NCBI RefSeq assembly: GCF_014042345.1
Contig: NZ_JACEZT010000010.1
Location: 166,257-230,256 of the forward strand
DNA: 64,000 nucleotides
Direction of reading: 5' to 3'
From: Rugamonas brunnea
GTDB taxonomy: Bacteria; Pseudomonadota; Gammaproteobacteria; Burkholderiales; Burkholderiaceae_D
Positions 26,238-35,566 of the stretch are shown here, one piece after another. The position numbers and the translations under genes are program-made. The notes under the pieces are model-generated. The model did not search any database. It was not told where the DNA came from and was given only the letters and a program-made list of their open reading frames with translations. The first letter of the stretch is position 1. Each line of letters begins with the position of its first letter.

Positions 26238-26663
26238 TCAGGGTGCGACGATGAGGCGGCTGCCCCGCACTTCGCGTATCGTGTACTGCCCGGGCGTGGC
26301 CGGCGCGTGCGCGCCCGGCGCCAGCTCCACGTCCCACTGCGCGCCGCGGTACATTACGCGCGCCGTGCCGTCCTGCCACTGGGGCACGTTGACGGTCTGG
26401 CCGATGTCGAGGTTGACGTTAGGATCGCGCGCCGGGTCGCCGCGCGTGGGGCGACCGAACTTGCTGCGCCGGAGCACGGCCGTGGCCACCAGGCCCACCA
26501 GCGCCGCCACCATGGTCTGCGCTGGCGTGCCGGCGCCCGCCAGCGCGGCCAGCGCGCCCGTGGCCAGGCCGATGGCGATCATCAGCAGGTAGAAGGTGCC
26601 GGTAAACAGTTCCAATATCGCCGTGGCGCCGGCCGCCACCAGCCAGAAGGTCCAGTCAGCCAT
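26238..26663 (-). CDS. NfeD family protein
   Basis: Small membrane protein of 141 residues. The start at 26663 is supported by GGAGAA 7 bases upstream. Three hydrophobic helices (about 4-70) precede a soluble OB-fold domain (DIGQTVNVPQWQDGTARVMY...GSRLIVAP). NfeD proteins partner with SPFH proteins such as QmcA, the next gene. The leader carries a promoter and a rho-independent hairpin, so the pair may be controlled by attenuation. Confidence 0.9.
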   Translation of the reverse strand: MADWTFWLVAAGATAILELFTGTFYLLMIAIGLATGALAALAGAGTPAQTMVAALVGLVATAVLRRSKFGRPTRGDPARDPNVNLDIGQTVNVPQWQDGTARVMYRGAQWDVELAPGAHAPATPGQYTIREVRGSRLIVAP

Positions 26664-26687
26664 GATGTGTTCTCCGTTCAAAAATGC

Positions 26688-26771
26688 AAAAACCCCCGCC
26701 GCCCGGCTGGGCCACGAGGGTTCTTGCTGCGATGTGGTCGGTATTAATGGTGGTTGGTCTTGCGTTTCAAT
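26688..26771 (-). ncRNA. Candidate small RNA or attenuated leader upstream of nfeD-qmcA
   Basis: A promoter at 26778-26805 would start RNA near 26771. About 50 bases later comes a terminator-like stem AACCC-CG-GCCC / GGGC-CG-GGGTT (26691-26722) followed by TTTTTGCATTTTT. The 5' part can pair GGTATT with AATACC. This gives a discrete transcript of roughly 85 nucleotides, or a leader that ends early unless read through into nfeD. I do not recognise it as a named RNA family. Confidence 0.45.
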
Positions 26772-26777
26772 ACCTTC

Positions 26778-26805
26778 AGTCTAACGCAATTCATGCAGGC
26801 GTCAA
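26778..26805 (-). promoter_or_regulatory. Promoter of the nfeD leader
   Basis: On the minus strand TTGACG (26805-26800), a 16-base spacer and TAGACT (26783-26778). This is the only good sigma-70 match between ppsA and nfeD. Confidence 0.6.
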
Positions 26806-26823
26806 CATCTTTGTTAATTCGAC

Positions 26824-26868
26824 AAAACCAGAACCAGGGTCAGACCCCGGAAGGTCAGACCCTATACC
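26824..26868. repeat. GGGTCAGACCCC-family palindromic element after ppsA
   Basis: AAAACCAGAACCAGGGTCAGACCCC, GGAA, GGTCAGACCCT, CCTGG: the same family as 12399 and 25230. It begins just downstream of the ppsA stop codon, where it could act as a transcription end or mRNA-stabilising structure. Confidence 0.65.
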
Positions 26869-26878
26869 TGGACAGCGC

Positions 26879-29326
26879 TTACAGGCGGGTGGCCAGTTGC
26901 TGCCACGTTTCGACCACCGAGTCCGGATTGAGCGACATCGACTCGATGCCTTCGCTCATCAGCCACATGGCGAAGTCCGGATGGTCGGAAGGACCCTGGC
27001 CGCAGATGCCGATGTACTTGCCTTGTGCACGGCAAGCCTTGATCGCCATCGACAGCAGCGCCTTGACGGCCGGGTCGCGTTCGTCGAAGTCGGCTGCCAG
27101 CAGGGCCATGCCGGAATCGCGGTCCAGGCCCAGCGAGAGCTGGGTCAGGTCGTTGGAACCGATCGAGAAGCCGTCGAAGTACTGCAGGAACTGGTCGGCC
27201 AGGATGGCGTTCGATGGCACTTCGCACATCATGATCAGGCGCAGGCCGTTTTCGCCGCGCTTGAGGCCATTCTTGCCCAGCAGGTCCACCACTTTCTCAG
27301 CCTGGCCCAGGGTACGCACGAACGGCACCATGATCTCGACGTTGGTCAGACCCATGTCGTTGCGCACGCGCTTCATGGCCGCGCATTCCATCTCGAACGA
27401 CTCGGCGAAGTCCGGCGACAGGTAGCGCGCAGCGCCGCGGAAGCCCAGCATCGGGTTTTCCTCGTCCGGCTCGTAGCGCGAACCGCCGATCAGCTTCTTG
27501 TACTCGTTGGACTTGAAGTCCGACAGACGCACGATGACCGGTTTCGGCCAGAACGCGGCGGCGATGGTGGCGATGCCCTCGGCCAGCTTGTCGATGTAGA
27601 AGGCTTTCGGCGAAGCGTGGCCACGGGCCACCGATTCCACGGCTTTCTTCAGGTCGGCGTCGATGTTCGGGTATTCCAGGATCGCCTTCGGGTGCACGCC
27701 GATGTTGTTGTTGATGATGAACTCCAGACGGGCCAGGCCCACACCGGCGTTCGGCACCGACTGGAAGTCGAAGGCCAGTTGCGGATTACCCACGTTCATC
27801 ATGATCTTGGTCGGCAGCTTGGGCAGTTCGCCGCGCTGCACTTCCGTCACTTCCGTTTCCAGCAGGCCATCGTAGATCTTGCCCTCGTCGCCTTCGGCGC
27901 AGGACACGGTGACGAACGTGCCGTCCTTCAGCACTTCGGTCGCGTCGGCGCAACCGACCACCGCAGGCACGCCCAGTTCACGGGCGATGATGGCCGCGTG
28001 GCAGGTACGGCCGCCGCGGTTGGTGACGATGGCCGAAGCACGCTTCATCACCGGCTCCCAATTCGGGTCGGTCATGTCGGCCACCAGCACGTCGCCCGGC
28101 TGCACGCGTTCCATTTCCGAAGGATCGGTGATCACGCGCACAGGACCGGCGCCGATCTTCTGGCCGATGGCACGGCCCGAGGTCAGCACGGTGCCGCTCG
28201 ACTTCAGCTTGAAGCGCTGCTGCGCATCGGTCGCCTTGTGCTGCGATTTGACCGTTTCAGGACGGGCCTGCAGGATGTACAGCTTGCCGTCGCGGCCGTC
28301 CTTGCCCCACTCGATGTCCATTGGGCGGCCGTAGTGGTTTTCGATAATGACGGCGTATTTGGCCAGTTCCACCACTTCGGTGTCGTTCAGCGAGTAGCGG
28401 TTGCGCTGCTCGACCGGCACGTCCACGGTGCGCACGGAGCGGCCAGCCTTGGCTTCTTCCGTGAATTCCATCTTGATCAGCTTGGAGCCGATGTTGCGGC
28501 GGATGACGGGCGACTTGCCCTTTTCCAGCATCGGCTTGTGGACGTAGAACTCGTCCGGGTTCACGGCGCCCTGCACCACGGTCTCGCCGAGGCCATAGCT
28601 GGAGGTGACGAACACCACGTCCTTGAAGCCCGATTCGGTGTCGATGGTGAACATCACACCGGCGGCGCCCAGGTCGGAACGCACCATGCGCTGCACACCG
28701 GCCGACAGGGCCACTTCAGCGTGGGTGAAGCCCTTGTGCACGCGGTACGAGATGGCGCGGTCGTTGTACAGCGACGCGAACACGTGTTTCATCGCGTCCA
28801 GCACGTTTTCGATGCCGACCACGTTCAGGAAGGTCTCCTGCTGGCCAGCGAACGAGGCGTCCGGCAAATCTTCGGCGGTGGCCGAGGAACGCACGGCGAA
28901 CGACACTTCGGTCGACGAATCGGCCACCAGGCGGTGGTAGAACTCTTCGATTTCCTTGGCCAGGCGTGGCTGGAACGGCGTGTCGATGATCCATTGACGG
29001 ATCTCGGCGCCGGCCGCGGCCAGCGCGCGCACGTCATCGATGTTCAGATGTTCGAGGCGATCGGCGATACGGTCGGCCAGCGACTGGCCACCGTCCACGC
29101 TGTACGACAGGAAGTCGCGGAATGCCTGGGCCGTGGTGGCAAAGCCGCCCGGCACACGCACGCCGGCACCTGCCAGCTGGCTGATCATCTCGCCCAGGGA
29201 GGCGTTCTTGCCGCCGACGGATTCCACATCCGTCATGCGCAGGTGCTCGAACGAGGCGACGTACACCGCCTCGCCGGGATTCCCCTGTTGTTGCTCCTTC
29301 AATGCTGCGTTGGACATACTGGTCAT
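26879..29326 (-). CDS. ppsA: Phosphoenolpyruvate synthase
   Basis: Converts pyruvate and ATP to phosphoenolpyruvate, AMP and phosphate for gluconeogenesis; cytosolic. The start at 29326 follows AAGGG and gives 815 residues, slightly longer than E. coli PpsA. N-terminal ATP-grasp domain: [19 protein letters not shown]. Phosphohistidine domain: [20 protein letters not shown] with the catalytic His. C-terminal TIM barrel: [20 protein letters not shown] and the Cys loop [14 protein letters not shown]. It is divergent from its regulator ppsR, as in most betaproteobacteria. Confidence 0.98.
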   Translation of the reverse strand: MTSMSNAALKEQQQGNPGEAVYVASFEHLRMTDVESVGGKNASLGEMISQLAGAGVRVPGGFATTAQAFRDFLSYSVDGGQSLADRIADRLEHLNIDDVRALAAAGAEIRQWIIDTPFQPRLAKEIEEFYHRLVADSSTEVSFAVRSSATAEDLPDASFAGQQETFLNVVGIENVLDAMKHVFASLYNDRAISYRVHKGFTHAEVALSAGVQRMVRSDLGAAGVMFTIDTESGFKDVVFVTSSYGLGETVVQGAVNPDEFYVHKPMLEKGKSPVIRRNIGSKLIKMEFTEEAKAGRSVRTVDVPVEQRNRYSLNDTEVVELAKYAVIIENHYGRPMDIEWGKDGRDGKLYILQARPETVKSQHKATDAQQRFKLKSSGTVLTSGRAIGQKIGAGPVRVITDPSEMERVQPGDVLVADMTDPNWEPVMKRASAIVTNRGGRTCHAAIIARELGVPAVVGCADATEVLKDGTFVTVSCAEGDEGKIYDGLLETEVTEVQRGELPKLPTKIMMNVGNPQLAFDFQSVPNAGVGLARLEFIINNNIGVHPKAILEYPNIDADLKKAVESVARGHASPKAFYIDKLAEGIATIAAAFWPKPVIVRLSDFKSNEYKKLIGGSRYEPDEENPMLGFRGAARYLSPDFAESFEMECAAMKRVRNDMGLTNVEIMVPFVRTLGQAEKVVDLLGKNGLKRGENGLRLIMMCEVPSNAILADQFLQYFDGFSIGSNDLTQLSLGLDRDSGMALLAADFDERDPAVKALLSMAIKACRAQGKYIGICGQGPSDHPDFAMWLMSEGIESMSLNPDSVVETWQQLATRL

Positions 29327-29481
29327 AATGACACCCTTACTTGAGATAGAAATCTTCACGCGAGGCGCCGACATTCAATCTTGTTATTCTTAGCGTCGTG
29401 CAGCACAATCTTACCGTTGGCAGACATTTTACAGCCTGCGGCGCAAATTGACGATTCACATTCCCCTAAAGCTCACTCCCA

Positions 29482-30333
29482 ATGACTCAAGAACAACGCC
29501 AACCCCTGCCAAATGCGGCCCGTACCGTATTTTTTGTATCGGATGGCACCGGCATCACGGCCGAAACGTTCGGCCATTCCGTCCTCACCCAGTTCGATCT
29601 GCGCTTCCGCCAGGTGCGTCTGCCCTTCATCGACACGGTGGACAAGGCCCACGACGCGGCGCGCAAGATCAATGAAGCCTTCGCGACGGACGGCCAGCGC
29701 CCGATTATCTTTTCGACATTGGTGAAAGCCGACCTGTCGAAGGTGATCCGCCAATGCAAAGGCCTGCACATGGACCTGATCCAAACCTTCGTGGCGCCGC
29801 TGGAGCAGGAACTGGGCGTGAAATCGACCCACACCATTGGTCGTTCGCACAACATTGTCGATTCGGAGGAATACAAGAACCGCATCGAGGCCATCAACTT
29901 CTCGCTGGCGCACGACGATGGCCAGTCGCACAAGAACCTGGCCTCGGCCGATGTGATCCTGGTCGGCGTGTCGCGCTCGGGCAAGACCCCCACCAGCTTG
30001 TACCTGGCCATGCAGTATGGGATCAAGGCGGCCAACTACCCGCTGATTCCGGACGATTTCGAGCGCGGCAAGCTGCCTACGTCGCTTTACGCTTACAAGA
30101 ACAAGATCTTTGGCCTCAGCATCACGCCGGAACGGCTGGCCGAGATCCGCAACGAGCGCCGCGCCGGCAGCAAGTACGCGTCCATCGAGAACTGCCGCTA
30201 TGAAGTGAACGAGGCGGAGAACATGATGAAGCGCGAGAACATCCGCTGGCTGTCATCGACCACCAAGTCGATCGAGGAGATCTCCACCACCATCCTGCAG
30301 GAGATCAAGCCCAATCACCGCGGGCAGTACTGA
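29482..30333 (+). CDS. ppsR: PEP synthase regulatory protein (kinase/pyrophosphorylase)
   Basis: Bifunctional serine/threonine kinase and pyrophosphorylase (DUF299 family) that inactivates PpsA by ADP-dependent phosphorylation and reactivates it. It has 283 residues: N-terminal [20 protein letters not shown]-loop-like [15 protein letters not shown] near residue 158, and a C-terminal segment [17 protein letters not shown]. It is divergent from ppsA across about 155 bases and convergent with the EAL gene. Confidence 0.96.
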   Translation: MTQEQRQPLPNAARTVFFVSDGTGITAETFGHSVLTQFDLRFRQVRLPFIDTVDKAHDAARKINEAFATDGQRPIIFSTLVKADLSKVIRQCKGLHMDLIQTFVAPLEQELGVKSTHTIGRSHNIVDSEEYKNRIEAINFSLAHDDGQSHKNLASADVILVGVSRSGKTPTSLYLAMQYGIKAANYPLIPDDFERGKLPTSLYAYKNKIFGLSITPERLAEIRNERRAGSKYASIENCRYEVNEAENMMKRENIRWLSSTTKSIEEISTTILQEIKPNHRGQY

Positions 30334-30358
30334 TCTGGCTGAGAAGGCGCCTACTTGA

Positions 30359-31558
30359 TCAGAAGAAGTGGCGCCAGTCGTCCAGCCACGCCGGGAAGTC
30401 CTCCACCGGCATCGGCTTGGCGATGTAGAAGCCCTGGGCGTAGGTGCAGCCCAGTCCTTGCAGGAAGTCCCAGTCCTGCTTGGTCTCCACGCCCACGGCC
30501 ACCGAGCGGCGGTCCAGGTTGCGCGCCAGTCCCAGGCAGGAACGCAGCACCACGCCGATGGCGGGCCGCCGGGAGGCGCCATCCACGAAGCTGCGGTCGA
30601 TCTTCAGTTCCGAGAACGGGATGCGGGCCAGCAGTTGCAGATTGGAGCGCCCGGTGCCGTAATCGTCGATGGCCAGCCCGAAGCCCAGCATGCGCAGGCG
30701 CAGCAATCGCTCCAGGAAGTGCGGCTCCGTGGTCAGCACGGCCGATTCCGTCATTTCGAACGTGATGTAGTCGGGCAGGATGCGGTGCCGCTCCAGGCAG
30801 GCCGAGATCTGCGCCATGAACTGGGGATGGGCCAGCGTGCTCTGGTCCACGTTGATGGAAAACGAGATCGGGATACCCTGGTCGTGCAGCGTGCGGCAGG
30901 CCGCCACCGATTTCTCGATCATGCTCCAGTCGAGGAAATCGACGCGGTGGTTATCTTCCAGCGCCTGGATGAAGGCCTCCGGCCCCAGCACGCCGTATTC
31001 GGGATGGCGCCAGCGAGCGAACATCTCCAGTCCCTTCACCTGCCCCGTCTCCAGCTCGATCTTGGGCTGGAAATACGGATCGAACTGGCGCGCCTGCAAG
31101 CCGCGCCCCACTTCCGCGAACGTGAAGGTGCGCCCCGCCACGCCTTCGGGCGGCGCCAGCGGCACGGCAGTATAGCCTTCGATCAGTTCCGTCAGTCGCG
31201 TGGGCGGCACGGGCTTGGCGATGGTGCCCAGCAGGTTGATGCCATAGGCCAGCGCCATGGTCTCCACCGAGAACAGCACGGCATTGCTTTGCGCGCCGAT
31301 GATGATGATGCCGGCGCGGCAGCGCGCCTCGGACAGGCGCCGGATCAGTTCCAGCCCGTCCATGCCGGGCAGCGCCAGGTCGATGATGCCGACGTCGACG
31401 GGCGGGTTGATGCCATCGTCGAAGTGGCGCAGCGCCGTGTGGCCATCCGGCACCTGGGTGATACGGCCCGCGCCCAGGTGGACCAGCACATCGGCCAGCG
31501 CCTGGCGTTGCGCCATCTCGCCTTCGGCCACCAGGAAATGCAACTGCCGGTTTTCCAT
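30359..31558 (-). CDS. Response regulator with EAL (c-di-GMP phosphodiesterase) domain
   Basis: Receiver-EAL protein of 399 residues. The start at 31558 follows GGAG. The receiver keeps the phospho-acceptor Asp (GIIDLALPGMDG) and Lys (GTIAKPV), but the acidic pair near the N-terminus is changed (LVAEGE instead of VDDE). The EAL motif reads EMF (GLEMFARWRHPE). The other metal and catalytic residues appear present: N in SINVDQ, E in FEMTES, DD in IDDYGTG, K in LKIDRSF, E in VGVETKQD and Q in AQGFYIAKP. It probably hydrolyses c-di-GMP, which should be tested because of the altered receiver. No cognate kinase is adjacent. Confidence 0.88.
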   Translation of the reverse strand: MENRQLHFLVAEGEMAQRQALADVLVHLGAGRITQVPDGHTALRHFDDGINPPVDVGIIDLALPGMDGLELIRRLSEARCRAGIIIIGAQSNAVLFSVETMALAYGINLLGTIAKPVPPTRLTELIEGYTAVPLAPPEGVAGRTFTFAEVGRGLQARQFDPYFQPKIELETGQVKGLEMFARWRHPEYGVLGPEAFIQALEDNHRVDFLDWSMIEKSVAACRTLHDQGIPISFSINVDQSTLAHPQFMAQISACLERHRILPDYITFEMTESAVLTTEPHFLERLLRLRMLGFGLAIDDYGTGRSNLQLLARIPFSELKIDRSFVDGASRRPAIGVVLRSCLGLARNLDRRSVAVGVETKQDWDFLQGLGCTYAQGFYIAKPMPVEDFPAWLDDWRHFF

Positions 31559-31582
31559 GCCCACTCCGTTCAATTCAGATTA

Positions 31583-31685
31583 AGAAGTCATTTCAAAAAG
31601 CCCATGGCGTCGTTGTGGCGCCTCGCCGTGCATGCGCACTGTCTTCGTTGCCACGCCTAGCCATGGTCATTTTGAAACGACTTCT
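31583..31685. repeat. 103-bp imperfect palindrome (MITE-like or large terminator)
   Basis: The left arm starts AGAAGTCATTTCAAAA at 31583 and continues to CCATGG; the right arm runs CCATGG...TTTTGAAACGACTTCT to 31685. The outer 25 bases match with about four mismatches, and inner parts also pair partly. The right end lies in the stop codon of the rRNA methyltransferase gene, and the left end is 25 bases before the EAL gene. No second copy was found in the window. Confidence 0.6.
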
Positions 31686-32469
31686 AGGCTTGATTCTGCC
31701 TGACCTGCTCAAAAAAGCAAACCGCCGCGCACGCGGCCACGTTGAGCGACTCCACCTGCCCCAGGTGCGGGATTACCACCTGGTGGCTGGCCAGCGACAG
31801 CAGATCGTCCGCCACGCCCTGCCCTTCATGGCCGAACAGCCAGGCCACAGGCTGGCGCAAGTCCACGTCATACAGGCGCTGGGTGGCGTAGCCGCTGGTG
31901 GCCAGCGTGGCGATGGTGGAACCGGACACCAGCGGCGCCAGGTCCACGTTCTCGTAGATGTCGAGCACGAAGTGGGCGCCCATGGCCGCGCGCAGCACCT
32001 TGGGCGACCAGCAGAACGCCGTGCCGCCGCTGCAATAGACCTGCTGGATGCCGGCCGCCGCCGCGCTGCGCAGGATGGAGCCGACGTTGCCGGGGTCCTG
32101 CACGTTATCGAGCAGCACGGCCGACACGGACAGCGGCGCCGTCACCACGCGCTCCGGCGTATCGATCAGGAACATCACGCCCACGCCATGTTCCACCTGG
32201 CTGACGGCGTTGTACAGCGCATCGGGCAGGCCCGTCACGTGCGCGTGCTGCGCTTCCAGCTGGCCCACGATGTCGGCCACTTCCGGGTTGTGCAGGGCCG
32301 ATTCGCTGACGATGCACTGCACCGGCATGCCGCGCAGTTGCAGATAGGTCTGGCACAGGTGCACGCCGTCGAGCAGCGTGCGGCCGGCCTTGCGGCGCGC
32401 CTGCGAACTGCCGGCCAGGTGCTTGAGTTCCTTGTATTGCGCGTTGTCGCGCGAGGTGATGGTTTTCAT
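31684..32469 (-). CDS. TrmH/SpoU-family RNA 2'-O-methyltransferase
   Basis: SPOUT-fold methyltransferase of 261 residues. The SpoU motifs are LLDNVQDPGNVGSILRSAAA (motif 1), VAWLFGHEGQGV (motif 2) and IPHLGQVESLNVAACAAVC (motif 3). It methylates a 2'-hydroxyl in rRNA or tRNA; which site is uncertain (RlmB-like is one option). It follows rnhB by 4 bases at the end of the long minus-strand cluster. Confidence 0.9.
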   Translation of the reverse strand: MKTITSRDNAQYKELKHLAGSSQARRKAGRTLLDGVHLCQTYLQLRGMPVQCIVSESALHNPEVADIVGQLEAQHAHVTGLPDALYNAVSQVEHGVGVMFLIDTPERVVTAPLSVSAVLLDNVQDPGNVGSILRSAAAAGIQQVYCSGGTAFCWSPKVLRAAMGAHFVLDIYENVDLAPLVSGSTIATLATSGYATQRLYDVDLRQPVAWLFGHEGQGVADDLLSLASHQVVIPHLGQVESLNVAACAAVCFFEQVRQNQA

Positions 32470-32473
32470 GTTG

Positions 32474-33112
32474 TTATTCTTCGGTGAGGGATTGCGGGCC
32501 GGCCACCAGCACCGCGCGCACGGGCGCGAACGAGCGCCGGTGCACGGGCGAGGCGCCGAACTGGCGCAGCCGCTCCAGGTGCAGCGCCGTGCCGTAGCCC
32601 TTGTGCTGGTCGAAGCAGTACTGGGGATAGGCCGCGTGCAGCGTCACCAGCGCCGCGTCGCGCGCCGTCTTGGCCAGGATGGAGGCGGCCGAGATGGCGT
32701 CCACCTTGTCGTCGCCGCCAACGACGGCGATGGACTGGATCTTCATCACGGGGCAGCGGTTGCCGTCGATCAGGGCCAGCGTGGGCTGCACCTTCAACGC
32801 TTCCACGGCGCGCCGCATGGCCAGCATGGACGCGTGCAGGATATTGAGCTTGTCGATCTCCGCTTCCGACGCTTCCGCGATGGCCCAGGCCAGCGCATGC
32901 GCCTTGATCAGCGGCGCCAACAGGTCGCGCTTGGCTTCCGTCAGCTTCTTCGAGTCGCGCAAGCCGTCGATGGGGCGCGACGGATCGAGGATCACGGCCG
33001 CCGCGAACACGGGGCCGGCCAGCGGGCCCCGCCCGGCTTCGTCCACGCCGCAAATGATTTCATCGGGCGACGTGGGCAAGTCGTCGAAAAGGCCGGGCTG
33101 GTTGGCATTCAC
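32474..33112 (-). CDS. rnhB: Ribonuclease HII
   Basis: Removes ribonucleotides misincorporated in DNA and RNA-DNA hybrids. It has 212 residues. The first active-site acidic residues are in [15 protein letters not shown]; further conserved segments are [17 protein letters not shown] and [18 protein letters not shown]. It sits between lpxB (9 bases upstream) and the SpoU methyltransferase (4 bases downstream), the usual position at the end of the lpx cluster. Confidence 0.97.
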   Translation of the reverse strand: MNANQPGLFDDLPTSPDEIICGVDEAGRGPLAGPVFAAAVILDPSRPIDGLRDSKKLTEAKRDLLAPLIKAHALAWAIAEASEAEIDKLNILHASMLAMRRAVEALKVQPTLALIDGNRCPVMKIQSIAVVGGDDKVDAISAASILAKTARDAALVTLHAAYPQYCFDQHKGYGTALHLERLRQFGASPVHRRSFAPVRAVLVAGPQSLTEE

Positions 33113-33121
33113 GGTGGGGCT

Positions 33122-34303
33122 TTACTGGGCGTTGATGACTTTGAGCACGGCGGCCGCGCTCTCCTGCGCGCTGTTGCGCAGCAGGCTGTGGTGCATGTCG
33201 GTGAAACGCTGGGCCAGGCGCAGCCGGTGCGGCGCGTCGCTCAGTTGCTGCCACATGGCGTCGGCCAGCGCTTCGGGGCTGGCCGCGTTCTGCAGCAGCT
33301 CGGGCACCACGAACTCGCGCGCCAGGATATTGGGCAGGCCGATCCACGGCTGGTAGCCGAAGTGGCGCAGGATGTGCCATTCGGCCGCCATCATCTTGTA
33401 GGCGATCACCATCGGCTTCTTGAACAGCGCCACTTCCAGCGAGGCCGTGCCGGAGGCCACCAGCACCGCGTCGGCGGCGCAGATGGCGGTGTGCGACTGG
33501 CCGTCGAGCAGCTGGATCTCCACGTCCTGCAGGCCGGCCTGCGCCACCAGTTCCAGGAAATACTGGCGCTGGCGTTCGCCGGCCATCGGCGCCACGAAGC
33601 GCAGCGAGCGGTCGCGCTGGCGCAACAGGCGCGCCGCGCCCACGAAGGCGGCCGTGTTGTACTTGATCTCGGACATGCGGCTGCCCGGCATGATGGTGAC
33701 CACGTTGGCGTCTTCCGGCAGGCCCAGCGCGCGGCGCGCAGCCGCTTCGTCCGGTTGCACGGGAATCAGCTCGGCCAGCGGGTGGCCCACGTAGGTCACC
33801 GGCACGCCGGCGTCGCGGTAAATCTGTTCTTCGAACGGGAAGATCACCAGCATGTGCGAGACCGCCTTGATGATCTTCTTGATCCGCCCGCCGCGCCAGG
33901 CCCAGATCTGCGGCCCGATGTAGTGCACGGTGGGGATGCCGGCCGCCTTGAGCTGCATTTCCAGCCCCAGGTTGAAGCCCGGATAATCGGCGCCGATGAA
34001 GGCGGCCGGCCGCTCGGCCAGCAGCTGGTCGCGCAGCGCGTTCTGGATGCCCTTGATCTCGCGGTAGCGCGGGATCACGGCCAGCAGGCCGCGCACGGTG
34101 AGCTTGTCCATCGGCCAGTGCGACTCGAAGCCCTGCGCCATCATCGCCTCGCCGCCGATGCCGTGGAAACGGGCGTGCGGCAGCTGCGGGCGCAGCCCGG
34201 ACAGCAGGCGCGCGGCCAGCACGTCGCCGGACGGCTCGCCGGCGACCATGGCGATGTTCAGCTCAGCGGACGATGCCACGGGTCGCAGTGCCGAGGAATT
34301 CAC
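33122..34303 (-). CDS. lpxB: Lipid-A-disaccharide synthase
   Basis: Joins UDP-diacylglucosamine and lipid X to form the lipid A disaccharide. It has 393 residues, a GT19 glycosyltransferase. Conserved segments are IAMVAGEPSGDVLAARLLSG, HFIGPQIWAWR-like HYIGPQIWAWRGGRIKKI and VASGTASLEVALFKKPMVIA. The frame opens with a GTG at 34303 and overlaps the end of lpxA by 41 bases. A start within the next 20 residues would shorten the overlap but must keep the first beta strand (LNIAMVAGE). Confidence 0.96.
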   Translation of the reverse strand: MNSSALRPVASSAELNIAMVAGEPSGDVLAARLLSGLRPQLPHARFHGIGGEAMMAQGFESHWPMDKLTVRGLLAVIPRYREIKGIQNALRDQLLAERPAAFIGADYPGFNLGLEMQLKAAGIPTVHYIGPQIWAWRGGRIKKIIKAVSHMLVIFPFEEQIYRDAGVPVTYVGHPLAELIPVQPDEAAARRALGLPEDANVVTIMPGSRMSEIKYNTAAFVGAARLLRQRDRSLRFVAPMAGERQRQYFLELVAQAGLQDVEIQLLDGQSHTAICAADAVLVASGTASLEVALFKKPMVIAYKMMAAEWHILRHFGYQPWIGLPNILAREFVVPELLQNAASPEALADAMWQQLSDAPHRLRLAQRFTDMHHSLLRNSAQESAAAVLKVINAQ

Positions 34304-35051
34304 GCATGGCGCGGATCTGGTCCGCCGCCGCCGGAGTGGCCTGCTCTTCGGCCGCCAGCGCCGCCTTGGCTTCCTCCAGCGTGAGGCCGGAGCGGTAGAT
34401 CAGCTTGTAGGCCGTGCGGATGCCGTTGATCTGCTCGCGCGTGAAACCGCGCCGTTTCAGCCCCTCGATGTTGACGCCGTGGGCCTGGGCCGGGTTACCG
34501 TTCAACAGCACGAACGGCGGCACGTCCTGGGTCAGGCTGGTGCTCATGCCGACGAAGGCGTGGGCGCCGATCTTGCAGAACTGGTGCACGTTGGCGAAGC
34601 CGCTCATGATCACCCAGTCGCCGATCTCCACGTGGCCCGCGATCTGGGCGTTGTTGGAGAAGATGGTATTGCTGCCCACCTGGCAGTCGTGCGCCAGGTG
34701 CACATAGGCCGAGATCCAGTTGTCGTTGCCGAGGCTGGTCACGCCCTTATCCTGCACGGTGCCCGTGTTGAAGGTGCAGAATTCGCGGATCGTGTTGCGG
34801 TCACCGATGGTCAAGCGGGTCGGTTCGCCGTTCCACTTCTTGTCCTGCGGCGCGGCGCCGATCGACGAGAACTGGAAGAACTTGTTGTCGCTGCCGATGG
34901 TGGTGTGGCCTTCGATCACCACGTGCGGGCCGACCACGGTGCCGGCGCCAATGGAAACGTTGGGACCGATGATGGAATACGGCCCCACCTCCACCGAGCT
35001 GTCGAGCTGCGCGCGCGGATCGACGATGGCCGTCGCGTGTATCTTCGACAT
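34263..35051 (-). CDS. lpxA: UDP-N-acetylglucosamine O-acyltransferase
   Basis: First step of lipid A synthesis: transfers a 3-hydroxyacyl chain from ACP to UDP-GlcNAc. The start at 35051 follows GGGAAGT and gives 262 residues. Left-handed beta-helix hexapeptide repeats run from residue 2 to about 190 (IHATAIVDPRAQLDSSVEVG...). The catalytic His is in VHLAHDCQVG, and the C-terminal helices include GFTREQINGIRTAYKLIYRS. It starts 2 bases after the fabZ stop codon. Confidence 0.98.
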   Translation of the reverse strand: MSKIHATAIVDPRAQLDSSVEVGPYSIIGPNVSIGAGTVVGPHVVIEGHTTIGSDNKFFQFSSIGAAPQDKKWNGEPTRLTIGDRNTIREFCTFNTGTVQDKGVTSLGNDNWISAYVHLAHDCQVGSNTIFSNNAQIAGHVEIGDWVIMSGFANVHQFCKIGAHAFVGMSTSLTQDVPPFVLLNGNPAQAHGVNIEGLKRRGFTREQINGIRTAYKLIYRSGLTLEEAKAALAAEEQATPAAADQIRAMREFLGTATRGIVR

Positions 35052-35053
35052 GG

Positions 35054-35566
35054 TTACTTCCCTGCCGGCTGGCTGGCGTCGGCCGCGCTGCGGATGGTGC
35101 ACATCAGTTCAGCTTCCACGGCGGTCTGGCCGTCCACGCTGGCGACGGCCTTGTACTTCCAGATGCCGCGCGCCACGCGCAGGATTTCCACGTTCATCAC
35201 CAGCTGGTCGCCCGGTTCCACGGGACGCTTGAAGCGCGCGTTGTCGATGCCCACGAAGTACACCACCGAGCTCTCGTCCGGCTTCACGTCCATGGTCAGG
35301 AACGACAGGATGGCGGCCGTCTGCGCCATCGCTTCGATCATCAGCACGCCGGGCATGACCGGCTTGTGCGGGAAGTGGCCGTTGAAGAATTCCTCGTTGG
35401 CCGTCACGTTCTTGATGGCGGTGATGGTCTTGCCAGCTTCCCAGTCCAGCACGCGGTCCACCAGCAGCATCGGATAGCGGTGCGGCAGGTATTGCTTGAT
35501 GGTGTGGATGTCCAGGCACTTCTTGGTGCAGGTGGATTCGGAAGTTACGGTGTTGGTAGTGGTCAT
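35054..35566 (-). CDS. fabZ: 3-hydroxyacyl-ACP dehydratase FabZ
   Basis: Dehydrates 3-hydroxyacyl-ACP in type II fatty acid synthesis and competes with LpxA/LpxD for substrate. It has 170 residues, with about 17 extra N-terminal residues before the usual [20 protein letters not shown]. The active-site His and Glu lie in [20 protein letters not shown]. Its ATG overlaps the lpxD stop codon (ATGA), so translation is coupled. Confidence 0.97.
   Translation of the reverse strand: MTTTNTVTSESTCTKKCLDIHTIKQYLPHRYPMLLVDRVLDWEAGKTITAIKNVTANEEFFNGHFPHKPVMPGVLMIEAMAQTAAILSFLTMDVKPDESSVVYFVGIDNARFKRPVEPGDQLVMNVEILRVARGIWKYKAVASVDGQTAVEAELMCTIRSAADASQPAGK

Noticed and set aside
26744..26794. 16-codon leader peptide (starting MNCVRLK) upstream of nfeD, suggesting translational attenuation
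   Set aside because: Its ATG lies between the -35 and -10 of the only good promoter and has no ribosome-binding site, so it would not be transcribed. If a farther promoter exists it should be reconsidered.
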